Source of the DNA: Dermanyssus gallinae
Lineage: Eukaryota; Arthropoda; Arachnida; Mesostigmata; Dermanyssidae
Assembly: GCA_003439945.1 (NCBI GenBank)
Contig: QVRM01007063.1
Span: 248,001-312,000, forward strand
Direction of reading: 5' to 3'
Length of the DNA: 64,000 nt
Part shown: positions 51,079 to 58,199 of the stretch, one piece after another
How positions within the stretch are numbered: position 1 is the stretch's first letter
Layout of the letters: each line of letters opens with the position of its first letter
Translations under genes and position numbers: made by a program
The notes under the pieces: model-generated
Seen by the model: only the letters and a program-made list of their open reading frames with translations
What the model was told of the DNA's origin: nothing
The model's database searches: none

Positions 51079-51556
51079 TTTATTTTATGCTCTCGCGTGT
51101 CATCGCGCACTCATTTCAGTGAAAAGGGCTGCTTGCACTAGTCGAAGTCCGACGGTAAAAGTCTAAGGCGTGTGACGAGGGCGCAGTCTTTCACTTTCAC
51201 CGCCATTGCCACTCATAGCACTTGTGGGTTCGTGAATGTTGATCGATTATGATTGCACAAAAAATCGAAAAACAATGTATGCTAATACCGCTAAAAGATA
51301 GAAACAAACATGGCAAAAGACACTACGTAAAACATGGTACAAGCAAAAAGGAAATATGCAAAATACGCAACGAAACTGTTATCTGGACAGCAGTCATCAA
51401 AAGGACGTGATGAATGTGACCTTGGTAGTGTACCTTGGATCCAACGGATGTCCCGAACGAGTTGGCCACATCGTTGGCGCCGACACCGAACGCAAGAAAG
51501 AACGCGACAATGAATCCCACGACGACGATCCACACGTCATTCGGATCGACCCACAT
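27621..51556 (-). CDS. SLC20A-like: Sodium-dependent inorganic phosphate transporter, PiT/SLC20 family (12 coding exons)
   Basis: Multi-pass plasma-membrane symporter of the PiT (SLC20) family, which imports inorganic phosphate with Na+. I joined twelve exons by GT-AG rules: 51434-51556, 45795-45869, 44234-44429, 42301-42400, 40910-41123, 40460-40525, 39445-39570, 34302-34412, 33947-34024, 33584-33715, 32181-32246, 27621-27719. The sum is 1386 bp, i.e. 461 codons plus stop with no internal stop. Seen directly: [10 protein letters not shown] (exon 1) and [11 protein letters not shown] (exon 8), the duplicated PiT signatures; PISGTH (exon 3) and PISTTH (exon 10). Family knowledge: the Glu in IFEILG (exon 2) and in FSIEIG (exon 10) align with glutamates essential in human PiT2. 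The start at 51556 is chosen because [10 protein letters not shown] precedes TM1 and has an ACAATG context; an upstream in-frame ATG at 51904 is less family-like. The central loop is short and an extra loop exon could be missed. Introns hold many TE relics. All exons look intact. Confidence 0.93.
27860..28640. other. SLC20 intron 11, unassigned part
   Basis: A TA run at 27862-27882 followed by CATCATCATC, another TA run near 27970, and a C9 run near 28090. No element is recognised before the LINE at 28.65 kb. Confidence 0.4.
28650..29300 (+). mobile_element. LINE 3' relic in SLC20 intron 11, copy a
   Basis: Reads [14 protein letters not shown], then [28 protein letters not shown] and VLGVH, and finally [14 protein letters not shown]. 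The same order of blocks follows in copy b just downstream. Stops interrupt most blocks. It shares the LK.APTA.YG...LKR.LG..S motif with the copies at 30.9, 32.8 and 59.7 kb. Confidence 0.65.
29600..31500 (+). mobile_element. APE/RT LINE relic in SLC20 intron 11, copy b
   Basis: 29625-30185 is the linker before the RT ([20 protein letters not shown]). 30290-30410 has [21 protein letters not shown]. 30620-30660 has motif C as YADNLVMF (the second Asp of YADD is Asn, probably inactive). 30690-30880 reads [17 protein letters not shown]. 30930-31200 is the thumb ([19 protein letters not shown] and [20 protein letters not shown]). 31390-31460 is a Cys/His tail ([18 protein letters not shown]). It is one of the best-preserved LINEs here. 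Confidence 0.8.
31505..32170. other. SLC20 intron 11, unassigned part
   Basis: AT-rich; a 72-codon minus frame at 31613-31831 without motifs; an AATAAA near 31677 could be the LINE tail or chance. Confidence 0.35.
32181..32246 (-). CDS. SLC20A-like: SLC20 exon 11
   Basis: 22 codons, phase 0; acceptor TCTGCAG^GTCGGC, donor TTCAAG^GTAAGA. It reads [18 protein letters not shown], then NLFK, matching 'VGSVVSVGW.RSKKAVDWRLF' in PiT proteins. Confidence 0.94.
32640..33260 (-). mobile_element. LINE RT/thumb relic in SLC20 intron 10
   Basis: 33238-32999 reads [18 protein letters not shown]: motif C as YADG, with the second Asp lost. 32940-32650 reads [40 protein letters not shown]. It is the same clade as the intron 11 copies but inserted in the SLC20 sense orientation. 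Confidence 0.75.
33584..33715 (-). CDS. SLC20A-like: SLC20 exon 10 (PISTTH motif)
   Basis: 44 codons, phase 0; acceptor TTTACAG^GTAATC, donor TGCAAG^GTAGGC. It contains [20 protein letters not shown], then EIGAAST and [10 protein letters not shown]. The Glu after FSI and the Ser/Thr after PI align with residues required for phosphate transport in human PiT2 (family knowledge). A (TA)n array ends about 30 bases upstream of the acceptor. Confidence 0.95.
33745..33785. repeat. (TA)n array beside the exon 10 acceptor
   Basis: About 41 bp of TA in intron 9, ending roughly 30 bases before the exon 10 splice acceptor, i.e. near the expected branch-point region. Confidence 0.9.
33947..34024 (-). CDS. 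SLC20A-like: SLC20 exon 9
   Basis: 26 codons, phase 0; acceptor CTGAACAG^GTTGGT, donor CGAAAG^GTAGGT. It encodes a transmembrane helix with the family core [18 protein letters not shown]. Introns 8 and 9 are the shortest of the gene (277 and 231 bp) and intron 8 has no recognisable repeat. Confidence 0.95.
34302..34412 (-). CDS. SLC20A-like: SLC20 exon 8 (second PiT signature)
   Basis: 37 codons, phase 0; acceptor AACGCAG^GTGCTG, donor CAG^GTACAT. It encodes [20 protein letters not shown] followed by [17 protein letters not shown]: the C-terminal copy of the PiT signature, invariant [11 protein letters not shown] included. Confidence 0.95.
34540..35700 (-). mobile_element. R2-clade LINE C-terminus in SLC20 intron 7
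   Basis: Right to left: 35590-35500 has the RT thumb [19 protein letters not shown]. 35260-35020 has [14 protein letters not shown], then [18 protein letters not shown], the R2-type CX3CX7HX4C knuckle, followed by [15 protein letters not shown]. 34960-34760 has a restriction-like endonuclease with [20 protein letters not shown] and ITKYD. An inverted triplication (34872-35029) interrupts the knuckle-endonuclease junction. R2 elements usually target 28S rDNA; I see no rDNA here, so this is an ectopic dead copy. Confidence 0.8.
34872..35029. repeat. Inverted triplication inside the R2-like relic
   Basis: 47-bp arms 34872-34918 and 34937-34983 are near-perfect reverse complements around an 18-base centre. 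The segment 34990-35029 is in turn the inverse of 34921-34960. The same GACCCGGTGCGCC...CGTCGAC phrase thus occurs in three alternating orientations. Confidence 0.85.
35768..35807. repeat. (TA)n array
   Basis: About 40 bp of TA in intron 7, next to the 5' (upstream) edge of the R2-like relic. Confidence 0.9.
35820..36590. other. SLC20 intron 7, unassigned part
   Basis: A 143-codon plus frame (35964-36395) overlaps a 121-codon minus frame. Neither has recognised motifs; both are open in a relatively balanced-composition stretch and could be retroelement remnants. Confidence 0.35.
36600..37760 (+). mobile_element. CR1/Jockey-like LINE RT relic in SLC20 intron 7
   Basis: One long frame from 36628 reads [20 protein letters not shown] (motif A), [33 protein letters not shown] (motif B) and motif C as SADDLKLY (Tyr to Ser). 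37215-37500 continues in another frame with the thumb ([19 protein letters not shown]). It ends with AATAAA near 37729 and a short ATGT repeat. It is truncated before the fingers. It is related to, but distinct from, the 15.6-18.0 kb element. Confidence 0.85.
37860..38680 (-). mobile_element. R1/Jockey-like LINE C-terminus in SLC20 intron 7
   Basis: The minus strand reads DRWQEE, then [48 protein letters not shown], a stop, and [20 protein letters not shown]. This is the 'LTGHG.F..YL......P.C..C....DT.EHT...CP.W...R' end of R1/I/Jockey ORF2. It has one nonsense change and upstream frameshifts. Confidence 0.75.
38701..38811. repeat. Two (TA)n arrays
   Basis: Short TA runs at 38701-38719 and 38779-38811 separated by T-rich sequence. 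Confidence 0.85.
38815..39440. other. SLC20 intron 7, unassigned part
   Basis: AT-rich; nothing recognised. Confidence 0.35.
39445..39570 (-). CDS. SLC20A-like: SLC20 exon 7 (end of cytoplasmic loop)
   Basis: 42 codons, phase 0; donor CTACAG^GTGAGC. It reads [19 protein letters not shown] and ends with the acidic [17 protein letters not shown], the family junction to 'ILTACFGSF' (here VLTAVFGSF in the next exon). The acceptor is ambiguous: CCCAG^GTCGGG at 39570 (chosen; most exons here start GT after CAG) or TTGACAG^ACGACC at 39579, which adds TTQ. An in-frame TGA immediately upstream rules out a longer exon. RRAS is a possible basophilic-kinase site (inference). Confidence 0.78.
39721..40245. 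mobile_element. Small palindromic element relic in SLC20 intron 6
   Basis: The left arm from GCAATTGTAGAGCTCGTTAA through GCCCGACATAGGA and AGAAGAGAATTCGCAG is mirrored by a right arm with CTTATGTCGGGTAATAACAC and AAAACAAGACTTCTTAGGAC ending CTCTACAATTCT. It lacks the outer CAGGG termini and the central GCAACCACAGCTCGC block, so it is an internally deleted relative of copies 1 and 2. Confidence 0.7.
40460..40525 (-). CDS. SLC20A-like: SLC20 exon 6 (start of cytoplasmic loop)
   Basis: 22 codons, phase 0 at both ends; acceptor AAATGCAG^GTACCA, donor ACACAG^GTGCTC. It begins VPRLRRKI directly after WIYQ, matching the basic start of the large intracellular loop in vertebrate PiT ('CPRMKRKI'), and ends ALPTTQ. 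It is short and loop sequence is poorly conserved, so support comes from frame, splice sites and the basic motif. Confidence 0.8.
40701..40741 (+). mobile_element. LINE 3'-tail fragment in SLC20 intron 5
   Basis: CGGCTTGCAAAAATCTTCTT followed by CTGTGATCTCAATAAAGCCC nearly matches 17996-18036 at the end of the 15.6-18.0 kb LINE. This is a 5'-truncated copy reduced to its tail. Confidence 0.6.
40910..41123 (-). CDS. SLC20A-like: SLC20 exon 5
   Basis: 214 bp; acceptor TTTCTAG^CATCAA (phase 2 in), donor CAG^GTGCGA (phase 0 out). It encodes [20 protein letters not shown], then [16 protein letters not shown] and a helix ending AYVWIYQ. The nearer AG (CACAG^GCTGAG) was rejected because it puts the exon out of frame; the chosen site gives the same spacing as human PiT1 between FF and the 'ADP/AEP' position. 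A (TA)n array lies about 37 bases upstream of the acceptor. Confidence 0.92.
41161..41224. repeat. (TA)n array beside the exon 5 acceptor
   Basis: About 62 bp of TA in intron 4, ending about 37 bases before the exon 5 splice acceptor. Confidence 0.9.
41290..41999 (+). mobile_element. Tc1-like transposase relic in SLC20 intron 4
   Basis: Reads [19 protein letters not shown] (first catalytic Asp), [16 protein letters not shown], then Q, stop, DNATFHT (second Asp block, QQDNA with a nonsense change), and [20 protein letters not shown] (the final Glu), and after a one-base frameshift [17 protein letters not shown], stop. The three acidic residues are present in sequence but the frame is broken at least three times, and the N-terminal DNA-binding half is missing or weak. 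No terminal repeats were found. Confidence 0.85.
42258..42291. repeat. (TA)n array beside the exon 4 donor
   Basis: About 34 bp of TA starting some 10 bases into intron 4. Confidence 0.9.
42301..42400 (-). CDS. SLC20A-like: SLC20 exon 4
   Basis: 100 bp; acceptor GTCCGTAG^GTTTCA, donor TTCAG^GTAAGG, phase 1 in and phase 2 out. It encodes [17 protein letters not shown] and [15 protein letters not shown], matching the PiT helix 'W..L.KI..SWF.SP.LSG'. A (TA)n array begins about 10 bases inside the following intron. Confidence 0.93.
42428..42467. repeat. (TA)n array upstream of exon 4
   Basis: About 40 bp of TA in intron 3, beginning 28 bases before the exon 4 acceptor. Confidence 0.9.
42820..42882. 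repeat. Direct repeat and (TA)n flanking palindromic copy 2, left
   Basis: CACTTAAACTGCATAAAATT and following bases to the TA run are identical to 43891-43935 on the other side of the element. Confidence 0.9.
42883..43876. mobile_element. Palindromic (foldback) DNA element, copy 2, in SLC20 intron 3
   Basis: 994 bp. It begins CAGGGTATTACAGGAATAGT and ends with the near-exact inverse (ATTCCTGTAATACCCTG), flanked by TA on both sides. The arms are inverted along the whole length with the centre near 43410. Inner blocks match copy 1 (GGAATTGTAGAGCTCGTTAA, CAATTTGTGACATT, GCAACCACAGCTCGC), but the outermost ~25 bases differ (TTACAGGAATAGTTGATCAA against GTGACTGAAAGG), so the two belong to different subfamilies. 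No coding capacity. Confidence 0.88.
43891..43979. repeat. Direct repeat and (TA)n flanking palindromic copy 2, right
   Basis: 43891-43935 repeats 42820-42865 without a visible mismatch, followed by a TA array to 43979. Confidence 0.9.
44234..44429 (-). CDS. SLC20A-like: SLC20 exon 3 (PISGTH motif)
   Basis: 196 bp, phase 0 in and phase 1 out; acceptor GTGTAG^GTGTCC, donor AGAG^GTGAGT. It begins [10 protein letters not shown] and contains [20 protein letters not shown] followed by [14 protein letters not shown]. This is the first of the two internal PiT repeats. Confidence 0.95.
44500..45780. other. SLC20 intron 2, no recognised repeat
   Basis: A 67-codon plus frame (44920-45123) with no motif; otherwise AT-rich unique-looking sequence. 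It is the only large intron without a recognisable mobile element. Confidence 0.4.
45795..45869 (-). CDS. SLC20A-like: SLC20 exon 2
   Basis: 25 codons, phase 0 at both ends; acceptor TGCAACAG^GTACTC, donor AAG^GTTTGC. It reads [18 protein letters not shown], then ALLLGYK. The Glu after IF aligns with the substrate-translocation glutamate of PiT2 (family knowledge). Confidence 0.93.
46111..46156. repeat. (TA)n array
   Basis: About 46 bp of TA in SLC20 intron 1. Confidence 0.9.
46666..46753. repeat. (TA)n array, the longest in the window
   Basis: About 88 bp of uninterrupted TA in SLC20 intron 1. Confidence 0.9.
46880..47690 (-). mobile_element. LINE RT relic in SLC20 intron 1
   Basis: 47686-47530 reads [20 protein letters not shown], resembling the linker before the RT. 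47077-46892 reads [20 protein letters not shown], then [19 protein letters not shown]: the [13 protein letters not shown] block is RT motif A. The finger domain between them is replaced by a 93-bp tandem duplication. Confidence 0.6.
47167..47352. repeat. 93-bp tandem duplication
   Basis: Copies 47167-47259 and 47260-47352 start TTGGATTGAAGAAAATT and differ by a few substitutions and small indels. They lie inside the LINE relic. Confidence 0.85.
48000..49500 (+). mobile_element. RLE-type LINE, RT to endonuclease, in SLC20 intron 1
   Basis: An unbroken 318-codon frame from 48024 starts at RT motif B ([16 protein letters not shown]), has motif C as [10 protein letters not shown], then the thumb ([20 protein letters not shown]). 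A frameshift near 48910 leads to [17 protein letters not shown], a knuckle [17 protein letters not shown], and an endonuclease-like [35 protein letters not shown] and [14 protein letters not shown], ending SKIRKYAN. The canonical PDG of the nuclease core appears altered (DGCTLIP). GC-rich and much better preserved than its relative at 9.6-11.5 kb. Opposite in orientation to SLC20. Confidence 0.85.
49650..50070 (-). mobile_element. Possible LINE endonuclease fragment
   Basis: A 136-codon Asn/Ser-rich frame ends [14 protein letters not shown], which resembles the 'G..IDLTL.S' end of AP-type LINE endonucleases. Low-complexity AAC/AAT content makes this uncertain. Confidence 0.3.
50080..51010. 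other. SLC20 intron 1, unassigned part
   Basis: Long overlapping frames at 50702-51110 on the minus strand are Pro/Ser-rich or derived from the TA array; none is recognised. Confidence 0.35.
51018..51071. repeat. (TA)n array
   Basis: About 54 bp of TA with one GA interruption, in intron 1, 360 bases from exon 1. Confidence 0.9.
51434..51556 (-). CDS. SLC20A-like: SLC20 exon 1 (start codon, TM1, N-terminal signature)
   Basis: 41 codons from ATG at 51556 to the donor AAG^GTACAC. It encodes the first hydrophobic helix ([18 protein letters not shown]) and the [10 protein letters not shown] signature. It ends in phase 0 at GSK. The reading frame is open upstream to 51904, but that extension is Ser/Val-rich leader-like sequence and is unlike known PiT N-termini. 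Confidence 0.93.
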
Positions 51557-54400
51557 TGTTGCTGATGTCCGTTCGGTCAGTCGTTGATCGTCCACAACCA
51601 GGTGAGCCGCCAACAACTGGACAGAGACGCTAGAGCTTGAGAGCTTCACCCAGAGCTGCCCACCGAACAACACGCAAACGCCCAAACAAACACTCACACT
51701 CGGAGAGACCACGTTCGAGTTCCCAGAGACGAGTCCGAAGAGCGAGAGCTCTCGAGAGCACAAATGCTCGCCGTCGCGCTTCGAACCGCACAAATCACCG
51801 AACACGGTAGCACGGCAAATAGCACTCGCCCCTCGGGCACCAGAACACGAGCACCACACGGCGACAGTACAGAGACGCCGAGAGATCGAAGACCAATCGA
51901 GCAAGCAGAGGACACGCGGTGAGATGGGTGCGGTGAGAAACGTTCACGCTACGCTGCGCTTCCTTTACAGGAAACACACGAATGTGTCCTGTCGATGTCG
52001 ATCTATAGCTCAGCGCCGCTAATCCTGTCACGGGCGGGGGGGGGGGCTGTTAGCTACGCTCATTCATGGCGCACTCACTGTACCACCACGAACTACAACT
52101 CCTCCTTCTTTTACTAGCATTCCTACTATTACTACTTCTCGTACGGCTACAACGACTACTACGACTACAACTTGTATTACTGTTACAACTGCAACTAGTT
52201 GGGCTACTGCGCTTACTACGTAACCTTCGACAAATCGAGACGAGGGTCAACACAAAAGGGTCGTCACGGGATGAGATCAGTACAGTGCGGCAGCAGCCAA
52301 TAGTATGTAGGTCGTGCAGGCCGTTCCGTGTATGCTGTTGTCGTGTTCCCTTTGAGCGCAACGACTAATCCTTTCTCTCTGCGAATTACAGTAACGCCAC
52401 GGAGCTGCTGTTGTTGTTGTCGTTGTTGTTGTTGCTGTCCCGATATTGTTGTTATAGAGAAAGCCGTACCCTGCACTGTTATGGCCGTTGCACGGTATCA
52501 CCTCGTGGGCGCCACCATGTGACAGTTGGAGAAATGCTGAGCAGAGCTAATCAAGCTTTTTTCTTGTTCCTCTCTCTCTCCCTCTCTCGATCTTTGCTGC
52601 ATCTTTTAATCTCCCCCCTCTCTTTCTCTTTCTGTCTTCTTTCCTGGATTTATTTTTATAGAGAATTTTATCTCGAGTCGACAAGCAAGTCAAACGGTCC
52701 ACCCCCTTCTCGAGTGCGCTTGCCCCAAATGTGTTGGGCAAAGCCTCGCTAGCATGTCTTGTAACGAGCTCGTTCTCGTCGTTGCAGCAATATCCGCACA
52801 CACATAGGTAGATGTAGGTAGTAAATGAGCACGCACACCGGTGTAGCTACACTGTTCACATCGGGCGGCACCAACTGAATACTACGGCCCGGATACCGCA
52901 GCCTTCTTCTTGGTCTGCCTCTCGGGTGACGATGATGGTTTGTGGTCGATCGTGTATGGAGCCCGCCGCTCTGTGCAGCCACCGCTGGTGCTGACTACTC
53001 GTTTGCACTGGCTACGGCGGTAACGCACGGAAGATCAGCAGCAGCAGCCGCAGTCGCATGCGTGGCGATTCGAACAACCTCGACGGAACAACCTCGAGTA
53101 GGATTTGCTGGCCTCCGCAAACCAGTCGCTCGTTGCGTCGGTGGGGTCGACACCTACCACCTGCGGAGGAGAAGAAGAAAGAACAATACCCGCGTACGGA
53201 CAGAAAGAAACGAAGATGATGACTCTCTGTCTGCTCGAAGCCGCTACTACTACCACTATACAACTGTTGCGTAGTAGTAGTAGTAGTAGTAATAGTAGTG
53301 GTAGTAATAGTATCTTTACGACAATTTGCCACCCCCGGTCAGCCGTACCACTATTGTTCCCACGGCACACATAACCACACGATTAGTAGCAAGACCACCT
53401 CGTAAGACCTTAAGCCGTAAACGCGAGCGTAGAGACGACGCCAAATATTGTAGATGTCACATGTGTTATCAGGTAGGACAAAACAACAACGGTGGCAGTA
53501 ACAGCAACAGCAACAACAATAACGACAAGCAAGCGATAATAATGATTATATTGATGCAAGGCCTGCCATTGCGATGCTACTGCCTGGTAGTGAGGGAAGT
53601 CTGGTCTGCAAGTCTGGTCTGGTAGAAGAAAAACTGCCAAGACAGCCAGCGCCCTTATAAGAAGCCCGGGGCCGATGACCGACCCACCGAACAAACTGGA
53701 TCGACGTAAGCCATACAGTCAGGTCACATGCTCTAGGCTCGACGACGATTCGACGTACATGCAGACCACGCTGGTCACGCGACCAGTAAGCGAGAGGAGC
53801 AAAAGGAGACTGCGAGAGAAATGAGAGCGAGCGAGAGAGATGTGTGAGAGAGAGAGAGAGAGATAGGGGGGGGGGGTGAGAAAGGGAGAGTCTAGGGGCA
53901 ATTACCTATACGAAGGAATAGACAACAGATACAGGGATGTCTGAGCGTGGTATTCGTCCTGCTGCTGTTCGCACCCCGACCTTTCCTTCGGAGAGCTATT
54001 ACAGGACCTGGACGCAACAGGGTGGTGGTGGTGGTGGCGGCGGCGACGACGACGACAAACCTACACAACAGGATAGTGGTGCGGTGGGGATTTCGGCTCC
54101 ACTGCGTCGACTCTACTGCGAGAGGTCTCCCTGTACACGCTCGTGCGTTCATGGTCGTCCACCTTGGCTTGAGCGCATCGAGCAGCTCATCCAGGGAGCC
54201 ATGGCTAGTCAGTAGCCACTGTAGAGCTTCCCAGAGACTCTAGAAGCTGGTAGGAGGCATCACCCGTAACTGGCGTGGTATTATATAAAGCGGTGTGCAG
54301 AGGAGGGCGCTGCCCTAAACAGCTCAACACAAGGGGGGGGATGGGAGGGGGGAAGTAAGCTCCATAGCGTTAATCAACTAGTACTGGCTGCGATCATTAC
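51557..54400 (-). promoter_or_regulatory. Probable SLC20 5' leader and promoter region
   Basis: The sequence upstream of the SLC20 start has more G+C than the rest of the window. It carries triplet repeats: CTG/TTG at 52405-52437, TAG at 53271-53312, CTA-rich 52080-52200. There are G-runs near 52035 and 53870, and GA runs near 53850 and 54415. Long open frames here on both strands are repeat shadows (poly-Leu, poly-Ser/Arg), not genes. No TATA box or clear splice acceptor was identified, so a further non-coding 5' exon cannot be excluded. Confidence 0.5.
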
Positions 54401-55101
54401 GGCAGAGGTGGGAGAGAGAGAGAGAGGGGGGTCAATCTGGTTGGCTCTAATAGCCTGCGCTAAGCGACTAACTCGGTGTTTATAGATAAATGTCTGCCTT
54501 GCTTCTAGTGCAGCTTGAAGCAATGCACTGGCTTCTTGTCTTTTAGTCTTGTCGGCCCGCTGTAAAGACATTGTATCTCTCTCACCCGCCGTCCGTGCGC
54601 TTTTACGAGAAGCTTTCGAAGAAAAACGAAAGAATCAAATAGAAAACTTCCATGCTGTCACTTTTTTGGGAAAAAAATGTACTTGGCCGTTCCTGTGTAA
54701 GCGACCAAGCGACGGAAATCGCTCGTCGAATAACAAAATCATCTTCATTAGTCGACGACCGCCCTAAATGTTAACTAGAGATTGGTGACGCAGTGTTGAT
54801 ACGCTAGAGTGGCCTCTTTAGATGTCTCCTTCCTCACGGGCTCGAAAGCCTGAGCCCGGCTACATTCAGAAGTAAAACTCTTCCTCAATCAGCTTTACAA
54901 TTTGGGAAAAAAACGTGTAGCGTAAAATGCTCAATACAGTTAAACCGCTATTCTATATGTAATCTAGTCCGTTACGCAAAACGATGATCTTTGGTGATTC
55001 TAGCTGTGTTATCCAGGCCTGCGTGTTTTATGGAAGGCTCATCCAAAACATGTTTACGATTACAATATAGTAACATGCAGTTTGAAAGAAAGAGCAAGAC
55101 A

Positions 55102-55106
<5 letters not shown>

Positions 55107-55161
<55 letters not shown>

Positions 55162-55195
55162 AAGAGAGAGAGAAAAGAAAGAGAGAGAGAGAGAT
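55107..55195. repeat. (TA)n followed by (GA)n
   Basis: TA run to about 55160, then AGAGAGAGAGAAAAGAAAGAGAGAGA. Confidence 0.9.
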
Positions 55196-56139
55196 TTAAC
55201 GCGTATTATTAAGAGTATCTGCACATTGATGTATTTAAAGCTATATCAATAACAAAGTCTTTCACACTTTAAACATCTATTCATAGGTTTGTCTGAAGAA
55301 AAGTGCAGGATGAGTGGTGGATTGCTTAGCGTGTCGCCGTAACATTCTGCACACATACATAAGAGACGAAATCACTCCTGAGACTGGCATATCGCCACGT
55401 GCAAACATGATAGGAGGCGAGCTATAAACGACAAGGAATCCTTTACAAAGAGGAGCATGGCCTTCAAGCAACCGCAAACTGTTATCTGTGAAAAGCACCC
55501 TTGGCGAAACCCAAGCTAAGCATTACCGGAACGGCCAGGAGGCAGCTGCGGGGTCAACGTTAAATTACCTCTGGACAAGCTAAAGAGAATGAATTATTAG
55601 TATTATTATTATTGTAACGTTAAGCATTACCGATTTGCAGCTCAACCTTGAATGCTGATGTTGACAGACAACCTAGAATTCTTACTAATCCTTACTGTCT
55701 AGCTGTAATTAAGCTGAGAGCGTATTAGGAAGCCTTGTGGCGATTACCGGCCGTTACAACCCTATTCATATCGGCGGCATCAACACAGAGGATGCGAACC
55801 AAAGGCCCCTTTTAAGGCCATTCGATCGAGATGCCGGCAGACAAATGTATGCTAAAACCAATTCTAATAGTAACATCATTAATCAACAGCAAAAGTAGTA
55901 TCAACGGTTGACAAAACTTGACTGTGCGTCGTGTTGGAATAGCTAGCTAGCCAGGCTAGATGGAATCAAAGCCGTTGAGGAAGGTAGAGCTTACGATGAT
56001 AGCGATACACACTCGCAACGTCAAAATCGAGGACACGGATCGCACGTGGACACGAATACTGGATCCCGGACTGCTTACTCGGTGTACTTGAAACTCGCGT
56101 TATGAGTAGAGTTTGAATTTACTTACTCAATAACCCACG

Positions 56140-56222
56140 TATATATATTCATATATGTATATATATGTATGTATATATATATATATTCATATATGTATAT
56201 ATATATATACATATATATAATG
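56140..56222. repeat. TATATGTATATA compound repeat
   Basis: Interrupted TA/TG repeat in which the phrase ATATATTCATATATGTATATATA occurs twice. Confidence 0.85.
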
Positions 56223-56699
56223 AGTGATGCTGAGACGCTACACGGGTATTGTTATTATTATGACGAGGCGTTTGGCCTTTCGGACGTTGGATGCGTTAGC
56301 TTATATGTGTTGCCTAATATAATTTATTTGTGAATGCCGAAATTTTCTTAGTTTCTCTATCTATCTAAATAAGTTGGTTTATAGTAAAATAGTGTGAATA
56401 ATATACGATTCAACGGATTAATACAAATTTTAGACTAATATCTGTATAATTCGCCTTTAACGCTGCGGGTTTGGCCACAAATCCCTGAACGGATAGCTTA
56501 AATGGATTTAGGGCCCTTTTGAAACACCTGGTAAGATCTCCCGCAACCACACGAGGGGGACCCTTTGGAAGGGCGTTGGGCCAACAGACCAAGCCACGAA
56601 CTACGGTGATAGGCGTGTTGAACTTCGTAGGTCGCCGTGGGACACGCTGAGAATAATTCAAGGGAACTACAAAGGTCCTGACCAATCAGTTAGTTCTTA

Positions 56700-58060
56700 T
56701 GCCCACCTGAGCGTTGATCGACGAGGTCGACGTTCTAGTGCTCTCGGAGATGTGGTGTCTGACGCCCCCAACAGTGCAAAGATATTGCGCAGCTGTCTCG
56801 CTTCTCGATCTAGCTCCTTGAGCCATCCCAGTGGAGGTGTGTCAGTCTTCTACAATAGCCGGCTAGAAGACATGAAAGGCTTTATAAGGGAGTAAGTATG
56901 AAAGGTCGAAGACTGAATCTGACTGCTATGTATGTGAAGCCAGCAGCAGCTGAGGACACGCTCACACTTATAGAGAAAGTTACAAAGTGCGCCAAAAAAG
57001 GTAGACCGTGCTCACCCCGCAGTAGCTGTAGGAAATATAATGCCCCCACAGTACTTGTATGAACTAAAATGTTTGTCAACATGTGACGGTGAAATGGGTA
57101 GATCAACTAGATATTTATTTGCTACAAATATGCCGAAACTAAATGTGTGTTTTGTAAAAGCAGATCACCAAATATAAGAAGGAGCGGACCTGACGGCGCA
57201 TACACCCGTTGGTCTGGGTATCGCGGATCCGGCCCGTCATGAGCGGCAGCAGAAATGGAAACCTATGTCGGAGCGGAAAAAACGGACCGCCTCCAAGAAG
57301 CCATCGAAGTCCTCGGCGTTGAAGCAGTAGAGTAAGATGTAGAGAGCTACAATGAACTGCATGAATAACTGCTCATCCGAGCACTCGAAGCGCAGGAACG
57401 CAGGTGCATATAAAACGGAGAGAAAAAAGGAAATGTAGGATCCCGGAAAGGTCAACCAAGCGAAAAGCAAAGGAGAAGCTGGAACGCATAAGATTTCTCT
57501 TCGCGGCGACGAGATCCATTAACCGATGAACTCTGCGGAATGCCGTGAGGCAACTCGAGCAATAACTGGAAATGCGACTCCTCCAGAAGACCGAACGAGC
57601 TCCATATGTGAAGCTCCGTAACACTTCGCAAGAGAGACCTGCATATCTAATTGAAAGTGGTTTATTGTATGGCAACTTTAGATTGATCCTCAGCACACAT
57701 GACACTATGCCAAGGACAATACTCACTCTCATGTCTATCTGGTCAGAAAAGGATCTGCAATAAAGAACCCAACTGGACGAATACTTCAGCGACCAAAAAG
57801 TGGCGGAGGCACTGCGTCAACGCCCGAGAAAGCACCCGGTCAGATGGCACCTGTAATGAGCATCTGTAGCAGGTAGCCACAACGACCGCACACTGGATTG
57901 TGCTCTTTAATAGGTGCATTTACAACGGAAGACTACCAGCAGCGTGGAGATAGTGCGCTATGGCACTTATTCCAAAGGGCAAGCGACCGCGGACCAAACT
58001 CTTTTCTTGCCGGGACATAGCCAAGAAAGGCTGCGCCTTCTACCGGCTATCTAGCGTCGT
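56700..58060 (+). mobile_element. LINE fragments (endonuclease start and RT finger)
   Basis: 56720-56780 reads VDVLVLSEMWCLTPP, an AP-endonuclease N-terminal block. 57930-58000 reads NGRLPAAWR and MALIPKGKRPRTK, the RT finger 'W..A...LIPKGKR'. Between them only short, unassigned frames remain. It is probably a separate copy from the one starting at 58.2 kb, because endonuclease sequence appears again after this RT finger. Confidence 0.5.
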
Positions 58061-58199
58061 TCAACGAGTACAAAAAGCCATTACTATTATTTCCAGTCTA
58101 TTTATGAGCAGCGTCGTCCCAGTGCAATATGTGTATCAAGGCGAGTGTTGCATAACACTCACCGAGTTTCAACCTCGCATTGTTCTACTCACCACTTCC

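Larger units (their letters stand above)
54405..56690. other. Intergenic sequence upstream of SLC20
   Basis: Contains a TA array followed by GA repeats (55107-55195) and TATATGTA-type repeats (56140-56222). No gene is recognised. A 72-codon plus frame at 54549 has no motif. Confidence 0.4.

Noticed and set aside
50702..51110. Overlapping minus-strand open frames of 89-124 codons with poly(Tyr-Ile) ends
   Set aside because: They arise from the (TA)n array read as TAT ATA codons plus adjoining Pro/Ser-rich chance frames; no motif, no splice support.
51557..51904. Upstream in-frame ATG extending SLC20 by 116 residues
   Set aside because: Extension composition is unlike any PiT N-terminus I know and lies in the presumed leader; ATG at 51556 fits the family start just before TM1.
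52050..53700. Several 70-113-codon frames rich in Leu, Ser, Arg or Cys
   Set aside because: Shadows of CTA, TTG and TAG triplet repeats on both strands; every frame of such repeats is open.
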